64,000 bases of DNA from Atkinsonella hypoxylon (Eukaryota; Ascomycota; Sordariomycetes; Hypocreales; Clavicipitaceae), in the NCBI GenBank assembly GCA_000729835.1, contig JFHB01000018.1, forward strand, positions 219,065 to 283,064, written 5' to 3'. The notes beneath the pieces were generated by a model. The model was not told the origin of the DNA. It did no database searches and worked only from the letters and a program-made list of their open reading frames with translations. Below are positions 56,145 to 64,000 of the stretch, in pieces; within the stretch, counting starts at the first letter, position 1; each line of letters opens with the position of its first letter. The position numbers and the translations under genes were made by a program.

Positions 56145-56324
56145 CAAGTCCCACTTTTAGATACTCGCTAACAGCTGTAATTGGTGTAGGGGGGGGCCGT
56201 GTGGGCTACAGCTGTTAGAGAGGTACAGGAGAATACCTATGCAGGGATTAAGCACTACCCCGCAGAGACTTATCTTTCCATATAATTTACCTCTAACTTA
56301 AAGTATCTATTATCTCCACTCTAC
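56145..56324. repeat. Dispersed repeat family B, copy B2 with extra hairpin-forming block
   Basis: Matches B1 (49452-49585) but has about 45 extra bases (56207-56251). CTAACAGCTGTA at 56168-56179 and TACAGCTGTTAG at 56207-56218 are exact reverse complements, so this copy can form a hairpin. It ends with the same TATCTATTATCTCCACTCT segment. Confidence 0.75.
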
Positions 56325-56477
56325 GGAGCATTATCTCTCGCTTTCTGTAAAGCAGCTTTGCGCCACAGACCTATGCTTAGCAATCCAAGCTCAGGCTAGT
56401 CAGGCCATCTCCTCAGTTATTGATCTCATTCATGTCCGATCTCACCAACTAACTGTACTAACACCGCCAGCCTGTCT

Positions 56478-56541
56478 CACATTTTTTCTTTTTTTTTTCC
56501 CTGTTTTTATTTCTTTTTTTTTTAAAAAAAAAAAAAAAAAG
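56478..56541. repeat. Poly(T)/poly(A) low-complexity tract
   Basis: T-rich runs broken by CC and CTG lead into a TTTAAAAAAAAAAAAAAAAA stretch just upstream of the dioxygenase-like gene. Such tracts can exclude nucleosomes in fungal promoters; here that is inference. Confidence 0.7.
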
Positions 56542-56598
56542 GATCCCTTCTACGACCTCTGCACAAAGTCACACCCCATCTCATCTCGATATCACCAA

Positions 56599-57343
56599 AT
56601 GGCAACCCCCGTCCTCTACGACTATCCCTCCCCGCTCGCCGGCTTCGAGGATGCCCCGCCGCTGTCAACGGACACCCACGACGACGGGAAGAGCCTCGTC
56701 AATCCCCAGCGCGAGGGCCTGAGTGAAGCATACGATCGCTTCACGACGCCTTTAGATAACGGTCTTCGAGGCGGATTGTAAGTAGACACTCGGAGGTTCC
56801 TCCTCCGGCGTGCTCACCGTGGCCGGCTTGAGTGAAGCGAAATTGACTCCGTCATGCTAGCGACATTCACATCTACTACTTCCAGTCAAACGCCCGGCAG
56901 ACCAAGTACGCACGTGAGCTATGGGAGCGCATCAGGCGAGAATGTACGTTGTAGATCCTAGCTTGACTATGTTTATCATCATGTACTCTGTCGTCTACGG
57001 GGGGGGGGGGGGGAGTACACCGTTATTCCCCCATGCCCCGACTACTAACACGACATGCACTGCAGTCCCCGAACTAAGGGTCTACAAATTCTGGGAACGC
57101 CCGCTTGGCCCGCACCCAGTGGCCATGTTCGAGGTGAACGTCTTCTCGCCGGCTCAGTTCGGAGCATTTGTCGCCTGGTTATCTGTATGGCGCGGGCCCC
57201 TGTCTGTTCTCATCCATCCCAATAGCATCCCTCAGGAGGGCGAGGACAAGTATCATGTTCAGCTGCGTGATCACACGCAGAAAGCGATTTGGATGGGGGA
57301 GAGGATCCCGCTTGACCCTGCGCCGCTTGTAGGTCGTTCTTAG
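56599..57343 (+). CDS. DOPA 4,5-dioxygenase family protein
   Basis: Member of the small DOPA-dioxygenase-like family; the founding enzyme (Amanita DODA) extradiol-cleaves DOPA, while most ascomycete members have unknown substrates. Exons 56599-56777, 56861-56943 and 57066-57343 give 179 aa. Splicing restores RGGFDIHIYYFQ and RREFPELRVYKFWERP. Conserved elements are the first His (DIHIYYF), ELRVYKFWERPLGPHPVAMFEV with a second His, and the third in VLIHPNS. The C-terminal DHTQKAIWMGERIPLD block is typical. The His pattern fits non-haem metal binding. The residues after PLDPAP may be altered by another possible splice site (GTAGGT at about 57329). Intron 2 contains a run of 15 G. No signal peptide is present, so it is probably cytosolic. 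Confidence 0.88.
57000..57014. repeat. G15 homopolymer inside intron 2 of the dioxygenase-like gene
   Basis: A run of 15 consecutive G within a 122-nt intron, on the coding strand. It is prone to slippage and to sequencing-length error. It does not touch the exon frame. Confidence 0.85.
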
Positions 57344-58153
57344 GCTTGTACGTACGTAATATGACATGGCTGTGAACAAATCGCGTCGTCTTACACAGAG
57401 TGCTAAAAGCAGAGGACTATATGGCTTTATTTCCAAAGACGTCACACCTCTCGTCACAGACGGTCTATATTCCCTTGCCTTGCGTCAGCTCATGGGTCAG
57501 CTCATCGCCTTTGAAACCATCCGAGGCATGGACGGATGGCTTATACTCACTTACCATGATCATGTATCGAATAGTAACACTCTTGCGAAGCTCTCAATCC
57601 ATTGCTGGAGGTTTTGTAGCGTACCATATCCGAATTCGTACAAGAAGAGCGTCGCAGCGTGACATACTCTGTACACATGTAGATAGATTAGCGGGCGCTG
57701 ACCCAAACGACTCTCTGTAATGGTTCTCAAGCAATTAATATCATTCGTACATGCCTTGCGCAGCCTGCGTCCCTCTGCTGATCACCCATGTCATTGAAAG
57801 AAGCAATCGGCGCAGGGCTGCAAGAAATCGTCACCAAGTCGTACGGAGGGGCCAAAAAAGGCCTCCCCCTTCTCGTCACACCAAGTTCCTCTTTTGCCCC
57901 CAAGGACAATCCATGTTGCATGCGAAAAAAGGAATTAAAGGCATCCACTCGATTTACTGAGACAATACGCTGCGCTATGACGTGTGTGCAGGTCAGACGA
58001 TCAATCGTCATTCATCCTCCTGGCGCTGTTGTCAGACTCTTATCCTTTTTCCAGTGACAAGGTTTAAGAGCTTGAAGATAACAAGTTTCCAGTGGATTAA
58101 TTTCCGATTTCATCTCCGTTGGAAAAAAAAGAAAAGAAAAGAAAGAAAACACG
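57344..58153. other. Intergenic region with unsupported open frames
   Basis: Open stretches at 57400-57720 and 57788-58057 lack family features. The latter (MSLKEAIGAGLQEIV start, possible donor at about 57992) could be an upstream exon of the next gene, but no in-frame join was confirmed. A purine-rich leader (GAAAAGAAAAGAAAG) lies just before 58154. Confidence 0.4.
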
Positions 58154-59709
58154 ATGCTGCGCAACTGTTCTGAGCCGAAATATGTTTTCCAGAACTTCGA
58201 CAACTTGTCCGACTGTTACGACATCTACGGAGGTACGGCGAACAGCAATCCCTTCACCCGGGTCGTGAACGCATGTCTCAACGATTATTGCAACAACACG
58301 TTCCCTGAGCTGGGGGGTTGCGGAAAATGGACCCAGCCGGCCGATTTGGACTTTACCGTCTCTTACAACTCTTCGTACTTCATGAGATATACCTCTTTTA
58401 ACAACGAGGCCACGTGCGATAGCGTCAAAGGGGACGTGAACTCTGATCTTGTGGGGCCGGGGGTATGTCCTCTCGATAACAACTTGACGATCCTCCATTT
58501 AACGATATTTAAAGGTGTTTGCGTCGTACATGATGCAGTTGGTAATGCTTCTCTACTTGTGGTTCTTCCTTCGACTATCCCGGGAGGGTCCATCCGTCGT
58601 GTCCTTCTTCTCCAACTTATTCAGCAAAAGAAAGCGACTTCCAAAGGCTCCCGTTTCCAAAAAGCGGGAGGTGTCCAGGGCACGATTGACGAAGCTCTTC
58701 AACCGCCATAATGCTGTCTTGAAGCACACCTTGGTGGAGTTTCAGGAAGCACAGTGTTTCTTCATGCTTGCATCGCAGATAGCTGTTCTTTGGTCAATCA
58801 AGCATGAAGCTGCCTTTGAGTCTCACACACTACGCTCGTTACTGGAAAACAATAGCGTGTCCGGCATGGTCTCAAGTACCGGCATTCTTCTCGTAGTGAT
58901 AGGTATGTGGAGTCTGCAGAAGATGCATCAATGTTCGCTGTGGAGCTTCTTTCACTCAGTCACAACGGTCATTCTGTCAGAAGTCGCGCTGTACCAAACC
59001 AGAGAGGTTCCCCCGATGAGTCAGATCGTTCCTATCGAGTACAACGGCTGGCCAGCGAGCTGTGGATTCTCCGCACCGCCACTCATCTACTGCGGTATAT
59101 CATCCGAATCAGACACACCAGTCTTCATACGCGGCGGGCCGATGTTCTTCCTGCAGTGGTCCAACCCTTACTGCCTTGTGGTCTTCGCGCTGGTTATCTT
59201 TCTCTGGACCATAGCACGCATCATGGATGCAATTAGCCGTGGGCCTTTCACCAAGTCCTTCCTACAACGTGTCGGCATATTCACAAAGGTTCAGCCGACT
59301 CCAGGCTCGAAATGGGGAGTATGGCTTGAGCGTGCATCTGGGTTGATAACCTTCTTCGCCGAGATCGTGTTCGTCGCTGCCATGGTCATGGACATCACAG
59401 CTTTTGATGGCTTTGATTACATTAAGCTGATCAATTACGACGCTTGGTCCTTTGGCCAAATTGTTGCTCTTAGTGTCTGGTTTCCTGTTGCCGGTAAATA
59501 CATTTATTGGCTGACTTGTAAGTTTGAAGCTTCGGCATTCCTGGCCACGTGTGTCAGTTCTGACAACTCAATGTTTAGTCGGCACTGAAGCTTACTCTAA
59601 AGCCCGTATCCCAAGCCCGTACAAAATTAGTAAGCGGCAAATGGATCAAGACGGTGGCAATTATGGTTCAATAATGTCAGATTCGAGACATGATCAATTG
59701 ATGAAGTAA
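58154..59709 (+). CDS. Uncharacterised multi-pass membrane protein with Cys-rich N-terminal domain
   Basis: No named family is recognised. Exons 58154-58462, 58515-59517 and 59579-59709 join in frame to 480 aa. Residues 1 to about 103 form a Cys-rich (CSEPKYVF, CYDIYGG, CLNDYCNNTF, LGGCGKW), N-glycosylation-rich domain that looks extracellular, although the modelled start lacks a signal peptide. Seven hydrophobic segments follow: FASYMMQLVMLLYLWFFL, FFMLASQIAVLWSI, GMVSSTGILLVVIGMWSL, FFHSVTTVILSEVAL, CLVVFALVIFLWTIARI, LITFFAEIVFVAAMVMD and IVALSVWFPVAGKYIYWL. A short hydrophilic tail ends the protein. An extracellular Cys domain plus seven TMs resembles a receptor layout, but no GPCR motif is present, and a long basic loop follows TM1. 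An upstream signal-peptide exon may have been missed. Confidence 0.65.
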
Positions 59710-61430
59710 ATCTGGTATTCCATAAGGGTTCAACTCATCTCGCCTTCAAGTGGGGCATTCCACTGACCTAATCCGGCAAGCGGTGATAAAGGTCCTGCAT
59801 ATGCTTAGCATGAGCATAGTTAACTAGTTAATGACGCATTTGCCAATTCTGCACCTGGGACGAGCTACACTGGACCTGAGTTGAGCTGGAACCCCAAAAG
59901 GCGCGTTTGACCTCGGCAAGCTGTCAATCAGTCAAGATGCAATCGCAGGCCCGGGTCAGAATAATGTCGCTGGACATTCAACACGAAGCGGCGCGACTGA
60001 ATCACCACCAGCCTTGAAACGGCGGCGAGGAAAAACAGTCTTCGTTGCGTCACCCGCCGTTGATAATCCGTCTACGCAGCCATCGTCGCCAAGTCTTCAT
60101 CTCCATGTGTCGCCGCTTCTTCAAAATCGTCCAGCTTCACACACGCATCGGCGTGCGGACAATCTGGTTGATCAACGATGGTAGCAGAAATAGGGCTAGT
60201 GTGTGAGAGGGGTCCAGGTTCCAGGTCCACGTGGGGTCCTAATCGCTTGGCTGGCAAGGGGAGATGACAGAATACAGAAATAAAAAAAGGGCACGGCTTG
60301 CCACAACCCACCCCGCCCTGCACGACATAGAACTCGAGCAAACGTAATGGCTTGATCACGTGTAGCTAGCTACCTAGATAGGCGGTTGTGATAACAAAGT
60401 GCACGAACATGCAGCAACTGATATGTTAACATGCGGCAGAAACAAACAGCGTGGCAAGAGGCGAGAATCGTAACCCTTGGACCAGCATCACAAGTCGAAA
60501 TCTAGAACCCTGTACAGTAGTACGGTTGCGGTTACTATTAAAAAAAGGAGCACTCTAGACTACATCGACACCATCACTTTTCGTGTCAAGGGTTCGGGGA
60601 ATATGTCACTGACGTGGTAGGACGCGCTTAGTAACGAAGAACGAGTACGCACAAGTAGAGCAGAGCAACACCGGCTTAGATAATCGAGTCTTTCTTTGTC
60701 TTACAGAGCACGTGCCTCATCTAGCACAAGCTTTGACAACGACGATAACCAAGGCAACTCGACGCTCCTCCAGGACCTTCTTGTCCTCCATTTCCCGTCG
60801 TCGCATTGTACATCCCCCCCCCCCCACCGTCCGACAAAAGCCTGCCGCCGTGTGTGCCAGACAACACAAACACAACAGCTCTTCGGTGAAACTCATCCTC
60901 CTATTCCAACTTCTCCGAGCACAAAAATGTGTATTAAAAGAAAACGAGATTTCAAATGGGGTCAAATAAGACAGATGAAAAATTTGAGCTAGTTCGACAA
61001 GAGTAACAGCTCCAAGAAAATTGCAGGATGTAGCTTTAGCTTCCTAGGTAGATAATGTGCCTAGGCACGATGCTAAAAAGTCGCCAATTGTTCAACAAGA
61101 CTCGGGAGACTCCACGCATTGCTGGGAACATGCGTCCGAAGCACGTCGGTTTTCTTGTCTCAATGAACCAGGCCTGAAAGTCAGAAATGTGAGGAAGAAT
61201 GGACTGCGTCAATCCACACCATTTCGCGACGTATTGTCTGTCGTTTCCCATAGACTTTTTATAATCATGATCCTGAATCGAGGGCCTTGTTAGACTCCGA
61301 GCTCATATCATCCCAGAGGCAAACTCTCCCGCAAGGGTATCGAAGCTTATAAGAGAAAAGTGAAATGCACAAAATGACACATATGTTCAGATACTGCTAA
61401 TAACACATCGTACCATGACCGCTGACCTGT
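59710..61430. other. Long intergenic region, 3' sides of two convergent genes
   Basis: No gene was recognised. It contains a C-rich run at about 60813-60826 and purine/pyrimidine patches. Part near the Msb2 gene is probably its 3' UTR. Open frames at 60696-60992 and 61057-61293 show no family features. Confidence 0.4.
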
Positions 61431-64000
61431 TCAGTTCCAGCCCAAAGAGTTTTCCGTCGCAACAGGGGCAGATATATTGGCAGTTCGAGCCGAGTGACCC
61501 CCGCTACCGCGAGAATCACGGGCACCACCAGCACCATAAGTTGAGGCCACCCGACTCATGAGGGCACCGCCCATTAGCGCAGGACTGCCGTTGCCAGTGT
61601 ATCGCATTTGTGAGTAAGCGGGGCTGCTGGTGATGGAACTGGTTCGGCGGTGACCTTGTCGCTTGCGCTTGTAACGCCGAGCGATGACGAACATGGCCGC
61701 ACCATAGATGACACTGAAGCCCAGCACAGCTACAGCAAAACCTGCAGTAGTAGCCTTCTGCTTAGAGGACTGGTCAGCATTACCGTTACCGAACCCGTCA
61801 TTGTTGTTACCGCTGCCACCATTGTTGGCGGCGCCGCCATTGGATCCACCATTATTAATGTTACCCGTAATGTCAACATTAGGGTTAATGAGAGCAGTCA
61901 AATTGCGCACAATTGGATCGCGATTGTGGTAAATAGCCGAGTTGGGAGACCAAAGGTCCATCTGTAAAGTGTCAACCAAAGTAGCAGGGTAGTTGACTTG
62001 AGCAAGCGTGGTAACATATCCCCATGTGCTCTGAGTGTTGAAAGGTATCAGCTTGCTAATCTCCAACTTGTCGATACTGATCCCACTAGCATCGGCGAGG
62101 GCTTGAGGAAGGTACTTGAAAATTTGAGCAGCGGCAATAGTGTTGTTCGACACAAACACGTAGTTCAATGGGTAAGTAAAGCCGATCTGAATTGGAACCG
62201 TTCCCTCAGGGGCAGGTTTATTGGGGTCATCGGGGTAAATGATCTTGGGGATCATGGATGGCAGAGCCTGTGACGTGCTGCCTGTAGGTGTTGTGGTCGG
62301 CGTCTTAAAGGAGGTTGGCTCAATGACGATGGTTGTAGGGAGCCAATTGTCCGTGCTCGAAATAGTGGCAGTAGGTATAATGCTAGTGACAGCAGCTTCC
62401 CTCGAAGTCGTAGGAGCAGTCGTTGGCACTGGTACCTGCAATGAGGTCGGCGAGGAGGCCTGCAATGAGGTCGATTTGGTCGTAGTGGGAGTTGCTACAG
62501 TTGGCTTGGAACTGGTGGGAGTTGTTGGCGTTGACACGATCGCGGTCGAATTGCTATCGGGTACGGAAGTAGATGGCAGCATTGTCTGGCTCGTGCTTTG
62601 GGTGGTATGAGTAGCATTGGTGACGGGGAGATCAGTTAACGTCGTTAATGTTGTGGCAGAACTACTGGTATTTATGTTAGATCCAGTGCCCGTGGTGGTT
62701 GAATTGACCACGGGGATATCCGTCGTGGTGGCAAGAGGTGACCCCGTGGTCGTCATTGTCCCAGATGTTGTAGACAACAAAGCATCCGTGCTGGTGTTGC
62801 TAGAAAGCGACAGACTAAGGGAATTTATGGTTGAGGAAGCTGGCTTAGGCAGCAGCGACGTTGGCAAAGGGCCAGTCTGTGACCCAGTCGTTGCTGGTCC
62901 ATCGGTTGAATTCGCGATTACGGTCGAGGAGCCACTAATAGGGAGCAAGGACGAGGAAGTCGGCAAAAGACTAGGCGTAGTTTGAGGTTGATTCTGCGAT
63001 GCTGGGAGCGCACTTGTTTGACCTGGAGCTGTCGTGTTTTGTGATACCGCGGGTTCTGCCGCACTCTGGGTTGTTGTGCTTGACGACAGAGACGAAAGAC
63101 CTGAGAGCGAAGTGCCAATTGAATCCAAGGTGCCACTCGCGGAAACACTTGTCGCCCCAGACAGAGTGCTGTTAGCGATAGGGATATTATCACTAGCAGA
63201 AGATGTGGGCATAGGTGCTCCAGTAGTTGCCTGGTTCGCAGTGGAGGGCTCGTTTGTTAAAGATCCTTGAGGAGCAGAGGTAGAATTTGGTGCTCCGGTT
63301 GTTGGCTGATTGGGAGCGGAGGCCTTAGTTATTGTGGAAGACTCTACCGCACTCTGGCTTGAAGTGCTTGATGGCACAGGTAGCAGATTTGTAAGCAATG
63401 AGCGAATTGGATCCAAGGTGCCACTCGCGGAAACATTTATTTCCCCAGACAGACTGACGTTAATGATAGGGATATTATCACTAGCAAAAGATGTGGGCAG
63501 AGGTGCTCCAGTAGTTGGCTGGTTCGCAGTGGAGGGCTCAGTTGTCGAGGCGGGTCCTGCAGAAGCAGAGGTGGGATTAGGTGCTCCGATAGTTAGCTGA
63601 TTGGCAGGAGAGGAATTGTCTGTTGCAGAGGATCCTGCAGAAGCAGATGCGGAATTGGGTGCTCCAGTGCTTGGTTGACTAGCGGCAGAGGAGTCTCCAG
63701 AAGCAGATGCGGAATTGGGTGCTCCAGTGCTTGGTTGACTAGCGGCAGAGGAGTCTCCAGAAGCAGATGCGGAATTGGGTGCTCCAGTGCTTGGTTGACT
63801 AGCGGCAGAGGAGTCTCCAGAAGCAGATGCGGAATTGGGTGCTCCAGTGCTTGGTTGACTAGCGGCAGAGGAGTCTCCAGAAGCAGATGCGGAATTGGGT
63901 GCTCCAGTGCTTAGTTGACTTGCGGCAGAGGAGTCTCCAGAAGTAGACGCAGGATTAGGTACTCCGGTGCTTAGCTGACTAGCAGCGGAGGAATTGTTTG
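61431..64000 (-). CDS. MSB2: Msb2-type signalling mucin, 3' part (5' end outside window)
   Basis: Cell-surface mucin that senses osmotic or surface cues and feeds the Cdc42-MAPK pathway; in plant pathogens it takes part in appressorium induction. One frame is open from 64000 to the stop at 61431, and no start is in the window. Most of the visible part is Ser/Thr/Pro-rich and dense in N-x-S/T sites. A 60-bp tandem repeat (63601 to edge) and a 288-bp duplication lie in this region. Near the C-terminus is the conserved Msb2 globular domain (IGFTYPLNYVFVSNN, IFKYLPQALADASGI, INPNVDITGNI). A Gly/Asn-rich stretch, one TM (TTAGFAVAVLGFSVIYGAAM), a basic RRYKRKRQGHRR stop-transfer, and a cytosolic tail ending ENSLGWN follow. 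Order and ending match filamentous-fungal Msb2. Confidence 0.87.
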   Translation of the reverse strand, partial: NNSSAASQLSTGVPNPASTSGDSSAASQLSTGAPNSASASGDSSAASQPSTGAPNSASASGDSSAASQPSTGAPNSASASGDSSAASQPSTGAPNSASASGDSSAASQPSTGAPNSASASAGSSATDNSSPANQLTIGAPNPTSASAGPASTTEPSTANQPTTGAPLPTSFASDNIPIINVSLSGEINVSASGTLDPIRSLLTNLLPVPSSTSSQSAVESSTITKASAPNQPTTGAPNSTSAPQGSLTNEPSTANQATTGAPMPTSSASDNIPIANSTLSGATSVSASGTLDSIGTSLSGLSSLSSSTTTQSAAEPAVSQNTTAPGQTSALPASQNQPQTTPSLLPTSSSLLPISGSSTVIANSTDGPATTGSQTGPLPTSLLPKPASSTINSLSLSLSSNTSTDALLSTTSGTMTTTGSPLATTTDIPVVNSTTTGTGSNINTSSSATTLTTLTDLPVTNATHTTQSTSQTMLPSTSVPDSNSTAIVSTPTTPTSSKPTVATPTTTKSTSLQASSPTSLQVPVPTTAPTTSREAAVTSIIPTATISSTDNWLPTTIVIEPTSFKTPTTTPTGSTSQALPSMIPKIIYPDDPNKPAPEGTVPIQIGFTYPLNYVFVSNNTIAAAQIFKYLPQALADASGISIDKLEISKLIPFNTQSTWGYVTTLAQVNYPATLVDTLQMDLWSPNSAIYHNRDPIVRNLTALINPNVDITGNINNGGSNGGAANNGGSGNNNDGFGNGNADQSSKQKATTAGFAVAVLGFSVIYGAAMFVIARRYKRKRQGHRRTSSITSSPAYSQMRYTGNGSPALMGGALMSRVASTYGAGGARDSRGSGGHSARTANISAPVATENSLGWN
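63025..63600. repeat. 288-bp direct tandem duplication in the Msb2 mucin region
   Basis: The segment near 63025-63312 is repeated at about 63313-63600 with a constant offset of 288 bp (96 codons). Shared stretches include CCGCACTCTGG, CCAAGGTGCCACTCGCGGAAAC and GATAGGGATATTATCACTAG. Copies have diverged by point changes, and the frame is kept. Confidence 0.8.
63601..64000. repeat. 60-bp tandem repeat array in the Msb2 mucin region
   Basis: Units of 60 bp start at 63661, 63721, 63781 and 63841, and these four copies look identical. A partly matching unit precedes (63601) and diverged units follow (63901, 63961). Each encodes a 20-residue Ser/Ala/Thr-rich mucin unit ending SQPSTGA. The array continues past the window edge. 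Confidence 0.92.

Noticed and set aside
61650..63914. Several long open frames on the plus strand opposite the Msb2 gene, some with repeated ~20-residue units.
   Set aside because: They are antisense shadows created by codon bias and tandem repeats of the mucin gene; they have no independent motifs.
1..64000. tRNA or rRNA genes, CRISPR arrays, secondary-metabolite core enzymes and intact transposase or reverse-transcriptase genes.
   Set aside because: No B-box/A-box pair with cloverleaf potential, no spaced repeat array, and no PKS, NRPS, terpene synthase, integrase or RT motif was found by eye on either strand.

Overview
This window comes from a filamentous ascomycete (Pezizomycotina), most likely a Sordariomycete of hypocrealean type; that lineage guess is inference. 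The genes carry short 50-170 nt introns with GTAAGT-like donors and YAG acceptors. Both strands are densely coded. The families are fungal: a Msb2 mucin sensor, Git3-type GPCR, HET-domain protein, DUF3176 membrane protein, Atp25, Rpo41, and a DOPA dioxygenase-like protein. There is no sign of bacterial, plasmid or viral sequence.

Layout. 0-3.1 kb: 5' part of a SNF2 ATPase with a RING finger between its helicase lobes (minus strand, runs off the left edge). 5.3-9.7 kb: a Git3/Gpr1-type receptor and a DUF3176 membrane protein. 10.9-24.5 kb: a housekeeping block with a DHH exopolyphosphatase, the divergent mitochondrial pair ATP25/RPO41, an Arc1-like tRNA-binding protein, and an LSH/Irc5-type remodeller. 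24.7-30.4 kb: a single 1849-residue ankyrin-like repeat protein. 31.5-32.2 kb: an AT-rich inverted-repeat element, then a haloacetate dehalogenase-like hydrolase and a quinone oxidoreductase. 35.3-43.7 kb: UDP-glucose 4-epimerase, a SUN-domain protein and the DEAD-box helicase Dbp4. 44.5-49 kb: a 180-aa orphan, an MDP1-type phosphatase and a Sec14-like protein. 49.4-56.3 kb: a repeat-rich island holding a HET-domain gene, a second copy of the inverted-repeat element, two copies of another dispersed repeat, and decayed coding sequence. 56.6-64 kb: a DOPA 4,5-dioxygenase-like gene, an uncharacterised multi-pass membrane protein with a Cys-rich N-terminus, and the 3' part of a Msb2 mucin gene (minus strand, runs off the right edge).

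How the genes relate. There is no biosynthetic cluster and no operon-like unit. The clearest functional neighbourhood is ATP25/RPO41, which share a 460-bp divergent promoter and both serve mitochondrial gene expression. Sensing and self/non-self genes (GPCR, HET, Msb2, ankyrin protein) sit near or inside repeat-bearing stretches. Exon joins were worked out by hand from splice sites and frame continuity. Two genes are cut by the window edges.
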